Below, piece after piece: positions 9,102 to 16,690 of a stretch of DNA of 44,944 nt. This stretch comes from Streptomyces sp. CB02923 (GTDB lineage Bacteria; Actinomycetota; Actinomycetes; Streptomycetales; Streptomycetaceae): the NCBI RefSeq assembly GCF_001905005.1, contig NZ_LWKZ01000013.1, positions 1-44,944 on the forward strand, written 5' to 3'. The number at the start of each line of letters is the position of its first letter. The stretch's first letter is position 1. A program made the translations under genes and the position numbers. The notes below the pieces were generated by a model. That model was not told the origin of the DNA, did no database searches, and worked only from the letters and a program-made list of their open reading frames with translations.

Positions 9102-10031
9102 GTGAACGACGCAAGGACCTCACCGCCCGCCCGGCCCATCCAGCCGGCTGCCAAGGGCCTGTTCTACCGAAAGGAGTCCGCCATTTCTCCGCCGAAGAAT
9201 TCCGTCAGCATGCTGCACGGTGCAGCGTCCGAGCTTCCGCAGCGTCGTCTCAAGGATGGCTGGTCCTACATCTACTGGAACAACACGGCACATTTCCCGC
9301 AGGAGTACCAAGACCGGATCTACTCCGTTCTCGTGGAGATCTCCACGAAGGCGTTCGGCGCGGACATGACGCCGTACTGGAGCGACCGCAAAAAAGGGCG
9401 CTTCTTCGAGAAGATCTCCAAGTTCTGCCTGCTGGTGGACCCGTTGGGCAACATCAGCGGATGGACCGGATATCATCGGCGCATCTTCGGCAACGCCCAC
9501 TGCCTCTACCTGGACTCCAGCGGTGTGCTTCCCGACTCGCAGGGCGGTGGTCTCATGGGGCACATCCACGCGAAGATGATCGCCCTGGAATGCCTCAACT
9601 ACGCCCCCCGGCCGGTGTATCTGGTGGCGCGGACGGAAAGCCCCGTGGTGTACCGCCTCCTGCGCAACGGGTGCGGCCCGGACAACATCTGGCCGGCCCC
9701 GGACACCGCCGTCGACAGGCAGGTCTCGCTGATTGCCACCGACGTGGCTGAATGGCTGGGCCAGAGCGACAAGTTCGACCCCGGCAGCCTGCGTATCCTC
9801 GGCGCCTACGACAATCTCGACGCCCTCTACGGCGACCTGCCCAGCTGCGGCGATCCCACCATCGACGCCTTCTTCCGCACGACCCTGCGCCCGGAGGACG
9901 CTTACATCGTGATCGCCCGAGCCGGCTTACCCAGGATCGCCCGGCAGTGGGCCAAGAGGGAGATCAAGGCGGTGCGTGCGGCGCAGTCACAGCGGTTGCC
10001 GTGGCTCGCTTCGAAACCGGCGGGAAGGTGA
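9102..10031 (+). CDS. GNAT-like acyltransferase domain protein
   Basis: A 309-aa protein. The middle part (SGVLPDSQGGGLMGHIHAKM, then PVYLVARTESPVVYRLLRNG) has the layout of a GNAT fold: a β-strand, the acyl-CoA pyrophosphate loop region and a helix-strand end. The family is not certain. The annotated start is GTG at 9102, which lacks a good ribosome site. A strong AAGGAG lies at 9170-9175, 7 bases before an in-frame ATT at 9183, so the true start might be that ATT or the ATG at 9210. The stop overlaps the next gene as GTGA. Acylation of an amine intermediate or self-resistance are possible roles. Confidence 0.75.
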   Translation: MNDARTSPPARPIQPAAKGLFYRKESAISPPKNSVSMLHGAASELPQRRLKDGWSYIYWNNTAHFPQEYQDRIYSVLVEISTKAFGADMTPYWSDRKKGRFFEKISKFCLLVDPLGNISGWTGYHRRIFGNAHCLYLDSSGVLPDSQGGGLMGHIHAKMIALECLNYAPRPVYLVARTESPVVYRLLRNGCGPDNIWPAPDTAVDRQVSLIATDVAEWLGQSDKFDPGSLRILGAYDNLDALYGDLPSCGDPTIDAFFRTTLRPEDAYIVIARAGLPRIARQWAKREIKAVRAAQSQRLPWLASKPAGR

Positions 10032-11371
10032 CGGAACCCATGACTGCGCACACACCGGCCGAGGCCGAAACCGCCGAACGCACCAGGGACGTTCTGGCAC
10101 CCCTGCACGCCGGTTACCTGGACGAGGCCGAGCGCCTCTACCTCGACCTGCACCGCCACCCCGAGCTGTCGCACCAGGAGGAACGCACCGCCGCCCTGGC
10201 CGCCGACTGTCTGGAAAAGGGCGGGTTCGACGTCCTCACCGGTATCGGCGGCCACGGCGTGGCAGGCGTGCTGCGCAACGGCGACGGCCCCACCGTGATG
10301 CTGCGCGCGGACATGGACGCCCTGCCAGTGCAGGAAAGCACGGGACTGCCCTACGCGAGCCAGCGGCGCGCCCTCGACAGCGAGGGCGAGGAAGTGCCGG
10401 TCTCGCACGCCTGCGGTCACGACGCCCATACGAGCAGCATGCTCACGGCGGCCGTCCTCCTGGCGCGAGCCCGGCACGCCTGGCGGGGTACTCTGCTGGC
10501 CGTCGCGCAGCCAGCGGAGGAGACCGGCGACGGAGCGCAGGCGATGTTGGAAGACGGGCTCTACAGCCGGGTCCCCAAACCCGATGTGGCGCTTGCCCAA
10601 CACGTCGTACCGCTCCCGATCGGGATCGTCGGGCACCGGTCGGGGCCCATGATGGCCGCTGCCGCCGTGGTGAAGGTCAAGATATTCGGCTGCGGCGGAC
10701 ACAGCTCCGCACCGCAGGCGACGGTCGACCCCATCGTGATCGCCGCACATGTGATCACCCGCCTGCAGACCATCGTCGCCCGCGAGACGGATCCGGCCAG
10801 TTGCGCCGTGGTGAGCGTCGGCACCCTGCACGCCGGCACGAAGGCCAACATCATCCCGGAGACCGCAGAGCTCGGCATCAGCGTCCGGTGCTACGACGAC
10901 GCTCTCCAGGACCACCTGCTCAGTGCCATCAAGCGCATCGTGGAAGCGGAAGCAGCGGCCTCCGGAGCACCCCGCCCCCCTGAGGTCGAGGTGATCGAGG
11001 GCGTCCCCGTCAACGACAACTCCCCGGTGCCCACCGCAAGGGTCCGTGCTGCCCACGAGGCATACTTCGCAGACGGCCGGGTCATCGAGATGCCGCTGCT
11101 GGCGGCCAGTGAGGACTTCCCCTACTTCGGCGCCGCGGGCGCGGGCGTGCACTATGACGGCATGGCGGTTCCCACCGTCTACTGGGTCGTCGGAAGCACG
11201 TCGGCCGAGGCGTGGCAGTCGGCTCCGGGCACCACTGCGCAGGAGAAAGTCAAGCATCTGCCCACCAACCACTCACCGCAGTTCGCCCCGGATCCACGAC
11301 CCACGCTCCTCACCGCATCAGAAGCCATGGTGACGGCCGCACTCTCGTATTTGGCCGGCTCAGCCAATTGA
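10028..11371 (+). CDS. M20-family amidohydrolase (peptidase D/aminoacylase-like)
   Basis: About 447 aa. This is an M20D-type dinuclear metallohydrolase of the hippurate hydrolase / IAA-amino-acid hydrolase type. Visible elements are RADMDALPVQE, the HACGHDAH metal site, QPAEETGDGA with the catalytic glutamates, the dimerisation lid with GGHSSAPQ, and the C-terminal NHSPQF. These enzymes cleave N-acyl or peptide amide bonds. I take the GTG at 10028 because it overlaps the previous stop; an ATG at 10040 is also possible. It could remove an acyl group added by the preceding GNAT-like protein, giving a protect/deprotect pair. That is inference from adjacency. Confidence 0.9.
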   Translation: MTEPMTAHTPAEAETAERTRDVLAPLHAGYLDEAERLYLDLHRHPELSHQEERTAALAADCLEKGGFDVLTGIGGHGVAGVLRNGDGPTVMLRADMDALPVQESTGLPYASQRRALDSEGEEVPVSHACGHDAHTSSMLTAAVLLARARHAWRGTLLAVAQPAEETGDGAQAMLEDGLYSRVPKPDVALAQHVVPLPIGIVGHRSGPMMAAAAVVKVKIFGCGGHSSAPQATVDPIVIAAHVITRLQTIVARETDPASCAVVSVGTLHAGTKANIIPETAELGISVRCYDDALQDHLLSAIKRIVEAEAAASGAPRPPEVEVIEGVPVNDNSPVPTARVRAAHEAYFADGRVIEMPLLAASEDFPYFGAAGAGVHYDGMAVPTVYWVVGSTSAEAWQSAPGTTAQEKVKHLPTNHSPQFAPDPRPTLLTASEAMVTAALSYLAGSAN

Positions 11372-11382
11372 AGGAACGACAG

Positions 11383-11900
11383 GTGGCGACACAACCCAAC
11401 CAGAAGACCGGGATACCGAAAAGCCGCTGCGCTCGGTGCCGACGGCATCACCGGTGCCGGCATCTTCGTTCTGAGCGGTACCGCCAGCGGCATCGCCGGA
11501 CCCGCAGTGACCGTCTCAACCGGTATCGCGTTCGGGGCGTCACTCATTCTCAGCCTGTGCTACGCGGAGCCGAGGTCCGTGCACGACGCCTCGGGAGACC
11601 GTACGCCCACACGAAGCGCCACCTGCCGTCGTTCGTGGCGACCGTCGTGGGCTGGGCCAACTGGGGTGCACGGGTGTGCGCCAGTTCCTGTGACCCCGGG
11701 CCTGGCGTCACCGCTGTGCTTCGTCTTCATCACTTCGGCCGGTGCCGCCGGCATTCTCACCGGCGCCGGCCGGATCGCCGTCGACGTGTGCCACGGGCAG
11801 GAGAAGAAGCGCGGTGAGCTGAACGAGCAGATGCATCTGTTGTCCGAGGATGTGCGCACCACACCGGCAACCGATGCCCTGAGCCGGCCGTGGGCGACCA
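11383..11900 (+). pseudogene. Decayed amino-acid permease (APC family)
   Basis: A GTG at 11383 with a GGAACGACAG site starts a frame that soon loses protein character. In the adjacent frame lies a recognisable first permease helix, LGADGITGAGIFVLSGTASG, followed by a second helix ending LCYAE. The following YAHT...FVATVVGWANW matches the next conserved region but lies in another frame. The remaining ~350 residues expected of an APC permease are absent. At least two frame changes and a large deletion are needed. It occupies the position where an importer or exporter would be expected within the operon. The MFS gene at 21.2 kb may supply export instead. Confidence 0.6.
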
Positions 11901-11964
11901 GACAGGAGATCCGATCAGTGGTGAGGCGGCCTTTCATCCACTGTTCCCAGGCCAGAGGAGAAGC

Positions 11965-12885
11965 ATGCGCGCTGTCCTGATCCAGGCTGATGTAGATCAC
12001 AGCCAGCCCTTCGAACAGAGGGTCGGCGCCCTGTGCGCCGCGGTTGCCGCGCAGCGCGGCGCCGATGTCGTGATCCTTCCGGAGCTGTGGGCGACCGGCT
12101 ACTTCGCCTTCGACGACTACGACCGCACGGCCGAGCCGCTCGACGGGCCGACGGTACGCGCCCTGAGGGATGCGGCGATCGACGCCGATGTCCATCTGCA
12201 TGCCGGAAGCATCGTCGAACGCGGGCCAGGAGACGAGCTCTTCAACACGAGTCTGCTGCTAGGCCCCGACGGCGCCCTGCTGCACTCCTACCGCAAGGTC
12301 CACCTCTTCGGTCACCAGTCGAAGGAGTCGGCCTTCCTGAAGCCGGGGGAGATCGTGCAAGCCCTGGACACGGGGATCGGCCGGGTCGGTCTTGCGGCCT
12401 GCTACGACCTGCGGTTCCCGGAGCTGTTCCGCGTGCTGGCCGACGACGGCGCCGAGATGCTGCTGGTCGCCGCCGCCTGGCCGGCCGAGCGGATCGCGCA
12501 CTGGCGATTGCTGGTGCAGGCCCGGGCGCTGGAGAACCAGGCATGGGTGCTTGCCTGCAACGCGGCCGGACGGCAGGCCGACGTCACACTGGGCGGTACC
12601 AGCCTGATCGTCGACCCATGGGGCCGGATTGTCGCCGAGGCGGACACCAGCGACGCCGTGCTGTCCGCCGTCCTCGATCCGGCCGACGTCGCTCGGGCCC
12701 GCGCCGGCTTCCCGGCCTTCTCCGACCGACGCATCCCCACCGCACGCCCGGCGGTGCGTCTGCCCGCACCGCCCGGCCGCCCTTCGCACGCACCCTCGGC
12801 GATACAGACGGCGCCCGGCGCCGCCGTGTACGACCCGGCATCCACCACGCGGCCTGCTGCGCACACCACGAGTTGCAGCCGCTGA
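11965..12885 (+). CDS. Nitrilase-superfamily carbon-nitrogen hydrolase
   Basis: A 306-aa CN-hydrolase with the catalytic triad Glu40 (ILPELWATGY), Lys111 (YRKVHLFG) and Cys146 (AACYDLRFPE). The fold and length (core ~260 aa) fit the amidase branch, which cleaves amides such as omega-amides, carbamoyl groups or nitriles. The last ~45 residues are Pro/Ala/Thr-rich and look like a disordered tail. The start ATG has GAGGAG 5 bases upstream. It follows the permease remnant and precedes the B3/B4 protein by 32 bases. It may release ammonia or trim an amide from the product, but the substrate is unknown. Confidence 0.9.
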   Translation: MRAVLIQADVDHSQPFEQRVGALCAAVAAQRGADVVILPELWATGYFAFDDYDRTAEPLDGPTVRALRDAAIDADVHLHAGSIVERGPGDELFNTSLLLGPDGALLHSYRKVHLFGHQSKESAFLKPGEIVQALDTGIGRVGLAACYDLRFPELFRVLADDGAEMLLVAAAWPAERIAHWRLLVQARALENQAWVLACNAAGRQADVTLGGTSLIVDPWGRIVAEADTSDAVLSAVLDPADVARARAGFPAFSDRRIPTARPAVRLPAPPGRPSHAPSAIQTAPGAAVYDPASTTRPAAHTTSCSR

Positions 12886-12917
12886 AGAAGCCCCTGACCA
12901 ACCCCGAGGAACTCTCC

Positions 12918-13688
12918 ATGTCCCACCCCGAGACCGCAGGTTCGACCGCTCCCGCCACGCGTCGGCTCACCGTCGGCATCTCACCACGGATCGCCGCCCG
13001 CTATCCGCAGTGCCACACCGTCTTCCTGCTGGTCCAAGGCATCAAGAACGGCGAGGCATGGCCCGAGACCGAAGAGGCGCTGGCCGGGCTGGAAGCCGAC
13101 GTCAGGCAGGGTCTGCGGCACATCCCGGACGAGAACGAGTCCGCCATCTTCGTCTGGCACGAACTGCTGCGCAGCTTCGGCACCAATCCCCGCCGAGCCC
13201 GCCCGAGCATCGATGCCCTGGGCCGGCGCCTGCGCACGTCGGGCCGGCTGCCCCGCGTCTCCCCGCTCGTGGACACCTGCAACCTGGTGTCGCTGACCTA
13301 CATGCTCCCCACCGGCGGATTTGACCTGTCCGCATTCCACACCGGCATCGAACTGCGCTTCGCACAGCCCGACGACGTCTACGTGCCGCTGGGCGAGCCG
13401 GACAAGACCGACAGGCCACTGGAGGGCGAGGTCGTCTACGCCGACGGTCGGCAGGTGATGACCAGGCACTGGAACCACCGGGACTCCGACGTCACCAAGG
13501 TCACCGCCCGCACGCGCGACGCCGTGCTGCTGCTGGAGGGCATCGCCCCAGCCGTCTCCGCCGAGACGCTGCTGAGGGCACGCGGGGAACTCGCCGACCG
13601 CGTGGCCCCCCACGCCGAATCCGTCACTGTCCACGAGATCGACCCGCAGGCGCGGTCGGAGATTGCCTGGGAGCCGACGTCGGGATGA
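12918..13688 (+). CDS. B3/B4 tRNA-binding-domain protein
   Basis: A 256-aa protein matching the stand-alone B3/B4 domain family, related to the editing/tRNA-binding domain of the phenylalanyl-tRNA synthetase beta chain. Diagnostic stretches are NPRRARPSIDALGRRL, VDTCNLVSLTYMLPTGGFDL and the late MTRHWNHRDSDVTKVT. Free-standing members are poorly characterised; some are thought to edit or sequester amino-acid species. The ATG is preceded by GAGGAACT. In this operon it might protect the host from a toxic amino-acid analogue charged on tRNA, but this is speculation. It is the last gene before the MocR regulator. Confidence 0.82.
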   Translation: MSHPETAGSTAPATRRLTVGISPRIAARYPQCHTVFLLVQGIKNGEAWPETEEALAGLEADVRQGLRHIPDENESAIFVWHELLRSFGTNPRRARPSIDALGRRLRTSGRLPRVSPLVDTCNLVSLTYMLPTGGFDLSAFHTGIELRFAQPDDVYVPLGEPDKTDRPLEGEVVYADGRQVMTRHWNHRDSDVTKVTARTRDAVLLLEGIAPAVSAETLLRARGELADRVAPHAESVTVHEIDPQARSEIAWEPTSG

Positions 13689-13834
13689 AGGGCGCATGAC
13701 CGCCGCAGGGCGGGCCGACTGTCCAGCCGGCACCGTCGAAGGGGCCACCGCGATCCCCGCCCCTTGACCCCCGCCGCTCGCTTCAGCGCGCCTGGCCGCA
13801 GATCCCGCCGTGTGACCGAGAAGGAGAACCCGCC

Positions 13835-15238
13835 ATGTCCTCCAGCGTCATAAGCTCCCTGGACCTGCAGTTGGAAGTGGACCTGAACCAACGTCGGGGC
13901 CGCAGCCAGCAGTTGGTGGCGGGACTGCGGCGGGCCATCGAGAGCGGCAGGCTCCTGCCGGGCGCACGGCTGCCCTCCACGCGCGGTGTCGCCGCCGACC
14001 TCGGGCTGGCCCGGGGCACGGTGACCAGCGCCTATCACCGTCTGATCGCCGAAGGGTATCTGGAGAGCGTGCAGGGCTCCGGGACCAGGGTTGCGGCCGC
14101 TCACGGTGAGGCCCGCGCCCTCCGTCCTGTGCCGGGTACGCGCGGCCCATGGCAGTGGAATCTCAGACCCGGCCTGCCGGACGTGACGATGTTCCCGCGT
14201 GCCGCCTGGGTCAGGTCTACCCAGCGGGTCCTGCGGCTGGTGCCCGCCGAGGCGCTGGACTACGGGGATCCGCGAGGCCGGCCGGAGCTGCGTCGGGCCC
14301 TGGCCGATTACCTGGGCCGCACGCGCGGGGTGGTCACCCGGCCCGAAAGGATCATCGTTTGCCACGGCTTCACCCAAGCTCTCGGCCTGATCGCGACCGT
14401 CCTTGCCGGACAGGGGACGGGGACGGTGTCGGTCGAGGATCCTTGCTATCCCCTGTTCCGAAACGTTATCGAGACGGCCGGGCTGCATGTCCACCCCGTC
14501 GGGGTGGACGAGCGGGGGCTGCGTCCGCAGGGGCTGCGCGGCCAGGCCGCGCTCGTCACCCCGATCCACCAGTACCCGCTGGGCACGACGCTGACTCCGG
14601 CACGGCGCAAGGCGCTTGTCGCCTGGGCAGAGGAGGCTGACGCGGTCATTGTGGAGGACGACTACGACGGTGAGTTCCAGTTCGGCAGGCAGCGGGTGGG
14701 GGCGTTGCAGGCGTTGGCTCCGCACCGGGTGATCTACGCAGGGACGACCAGCAAGACCCTTGCCCCGGGACTGCGGCTGGCGTGGCTCGCGGTGCCGCAG
14801 GAGTGGGTGGAGCGGATCGCGGCGGCAAAGCGGATCGCGGACCAGCATTCGGCGGCGCTGACGCAGATGGTGCTGGCGGATCTGCTGCGCTCGGGCGGCT
14901 ACGACCGTCATGTGCGCCGGTGCCGTGAGCGCTACCGGATCCGTCGTGAGCAGCTCAGTGCAGCGGTGGCGCGGGGGGTACCAGGGGCATGGCTGACAGG
15001 TGAGGAGACGGGACTGCACGCGCTGGTCAGCTGGTCGCCGGACGGCCCGGGGGAGCGGGAGGTGATACAGGCCGCCCGCCGGGAGTCGCTTGCCGTGGCC
15101 GCACTGGGCGGCTACTGGGCAACACCCGGCCCCCACCCGCCGGGCCTGGTCATCGGGTACGCCACACCGCCACAGCACGGTTACGCAGGTGCGCTCGGCG
15201 CCCTGGTGCGTGTCCTGGACCGGTGCTTCGCAGCCTGA
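13835..15238 (+). CDS. MocR/PdxR-type regulator (GntR HTH + aminotransferase fold)
   Basis: A 467-aa chimera. Residues ~20-85 are a GntR winged helix (LRRAIESGRLLPGARLPSTR, RGTVTSAYHRLIAEGYLE). Residues ~105-460 are a class I aminotransferase domain, with the PLP-binding lysine in AGTTSKTLAPGLRLAW. MocR proteins usually sense PLP, amino acids or amine effectors and control vitamin B6, GABA or amino-acid genes. A true transaminase role is less likely. The spacer of 146 bases before it probably contains its own promoter. It converges on the CreD-like gene. Together with the LacI-type protein it is the other candidate regulator of the cluster. Confidence 0.92.
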   Translation: MSSSVISSLDLQLEVDLNQRRGRSQQLVAGLRRAIESGRLLPGARLPSTRGVAADLGLARGTVTSAYHRLIAEGYLESVQGSGTRVAAAHGEARALRPVPGTRGPWQWNLRPGLPDVTMFPRAAWVRSTQRVLRLVPAEALDYGDPRGRPELRRALADYLGRTRGVVTRPERIIVCHGFTQALGLIATVLAGQGTGTVSVEDPCYPLFRNVIETAGLHVHPVGVDERGLRPQGLRGQAALVTPIHQYPLGTTLTPARRKALVAWAEEADAVIVEDDYDGEFQFGRQRVGALQALAPHRVIYAGTTSKTLAPGLRLAWLAVPQEWVERIAAAKRIADQHSAALTQMVLADLLRSGGYDRHVRRCRERYRIRREQLSAAVARGVPGAWLTGEETGLHALVSWSPDGPGEREVIQAARRESLAVAALGGYWATPGPHPPGLVIGYATPPQHGYAGALGALVRVLDRCFAA

Positions 15239-15289
15239 CCTCCCGGGTCCGGGCGGCGAAGCAGGCCAGCAGCGGGGCGGGCCGGGAGC

Positions 15290-16690
15290 CTATTTCAGTG
15301 CCTGGTCCACAAGCGTTGCGGCCGCGCCGGTGTAGTGCGCGGGATCGCAGGCTGCTTCCAGTGCCTGCGGGGTGAAGATGCCGGCGGCCTGTGGCATCCC
15401 CGCCAGCACCCGCGCCAACGGGACGCCCAGCCGGGCGGCCTCGGCGGATGCCACGGTCAGCAATTCTTTAGCCGAAGCCTTGCCCAAGCGGGGTGCGAGG
15501 AGGGCGGTGACGCGTTCGGAAACGATCTGGCTGCCGGTCAGGTCGAGGTTGTGGAGCATCCGCTCTTGGCGGACGGTCAAGCCTTCGGCCAGCTCGACGG
15601 CGGTGTGAGTGGCACCGCCGGTCAACCGCAGGGCCTCCCGCAGCAGCTGCCACTCCGCATGCCAGGCTCCACCCGAGCGTTCGTCCTCCGAGACGAGGCA
15701 CTGTGTCAGGCCGGTGGCGATGACCGGCACTTGCAGTGCGGCGCTGCGGATCATGGTCGACAGGACCGGGTTCTTCTTGTGCGGCATGGCCGAGGAGGCG
15801 CCCCTGCCCTCCCTGGAGGGTTCGGCGACTTCCGCGATCTCGGTGCGGCTGAGTGTCTGGACGTCCAGGGCCAGTTTGCCCACTGCTCCCGCCGTGAAGG
15901 CGAGGGCTGCCGCGACGTCGGCGAGGGGGGTGCGCAGTGCATGCCAGGGCAGCGGCGGCCGGGCCAGCCCGGTCTGCGAGGCGAAGGCGTCCAGCAACTG
16001 TTCGAGGTACTGGCCGGATGCGACGGCATCGGCGGCGCCGTCGACCCGGGCGTACTCAAGGTAGCCGGCGAGGGTGCCCGCGGCCCCGCCGAGGGAGAAG
16101 TACAGCCCGTGCTCCACTATCCGGGCCAGGCGTGTGTCGGCGTCCAGGAGGAGCTGCCGCCAGCCTGCCGCCTTGAGCCCGAATGTGGTGGGTACGGCCT
16201 GCAGGGCCAGGGTGCGTGCGGCCATGGGGGTGCAGCGGTGTTCGCGGGCCAGCGCCGCCAGGGCGTCGGCCGCCTGAGCCAGGTCGGCCCGGATGAGACG
16301 CAGAGCCCGGGCGGTGATGAGCATCGCGGCGGTGTCGAGGATGTCCTGGCTGGTGGAACCGCGGTGCACGTACTCGGCCGCCGAGGGGTGCTCTGCCGCG
16401 ACCTTCTGAGCCAGCGCGCGGACGAGGCCGACGACGGGGTTGGCCGTCTCGCGGGAAGCGAGGGCCAGAGCACGGAGGTCGAAGTGTTCCGCGCGGGCCG
16501 CGTCGGCGATGGTCTCAGCTGCCCAGGCCGGCACGGTGCCGAGAGTGACCTGGGCCCGCACGAGTGCTGCCTCCGCGTCGAGCATGCCCTGAAGCCAGGC
16601 ATGGTCGCCGACGGCTGCCTCGACAGGGGTGCCTGCCCGGACGGGGGAGAGAAGCCCCGAATCAAAGGGGACGCCGCACGGCGCGCTCAT
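15290..16690 (-). CDS. CreD-like nitrosuccinate lyase (fumarase/ASL superfamily)
   Basis: A 466-aa member of the aspartase/fumarase/adenylosuccinate-lyase superfamily, closest in form to 3-carboxymuconate cycloisomerase (PcaB). It has EYVHRGSTSQDILDT (106-120) and the family signature GASSAMPHKKNP (297-308). In known clusters (cremeomycin, fosfazinomycin, kinamycin) a protein of this type next to a CreE-type flavoenzyme eliminates nitrous acid from nitrosuccinate, leaving fumarate. Here its ATG overlaps the CreE stop by 4 bp, so translation is coupled. Alone it could be mistaken for a muconate or adenylosuccinate enzyme; the partner makes the CreD assignment strong. The reaction is inferred, not shown. 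Confidence 0.85.
   Translation of the reverse strand: MSAPCGVPFDSGLLSPVRAGTPVEAAVGDHAWLQGMLDAEAALVRAQVTLGTVPAWAAETIADAARAEHFDLRALALASRETANPVVGLVRALAQKVAAEHPSAAEYVHRGSTSQDILDTAAMLITARALRLIRADLAQAADALAALAREHRCTPMAARTLALQAVPTTFGLKAAGWRQLLLDADTRLARIVEHGLYFSLGGAAGTLAGYLEYARVDGAADAVASGQYLEQLLDAFASQTGLARPPLPWHALRTPLADVAAALAFTAGAVGKLALDVQTLSRTEIAEVAEPSREGRGASSAMPHKKNPVLSTMIRSAALQVPVIATGLTQCLVSEDERSGGAWHAEWQLLREALRLTGGATHTAVELAEGLTVRQERMLHNLDLTGSQIVSERVTALLAPRLGKASAKELLTVASAEAARLGVPLARVLAGMPQAAGIFTPQALEAACDPAHYTGAAATLVDQALK

Noticed and set aside
13436..15178. 580-aa minus-strand frame opposite the MocR gene
   Set aside because: The MocR protein on the plus strand is complete with both domains, so this is antisense noise.
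15239..15289. Bidirectional terminator between MocR and the CreD-like gene
   Set aside because: CTCCCGG and CCGGGAG can pair, but the loop of about 35 bases makes the hairpin weak.
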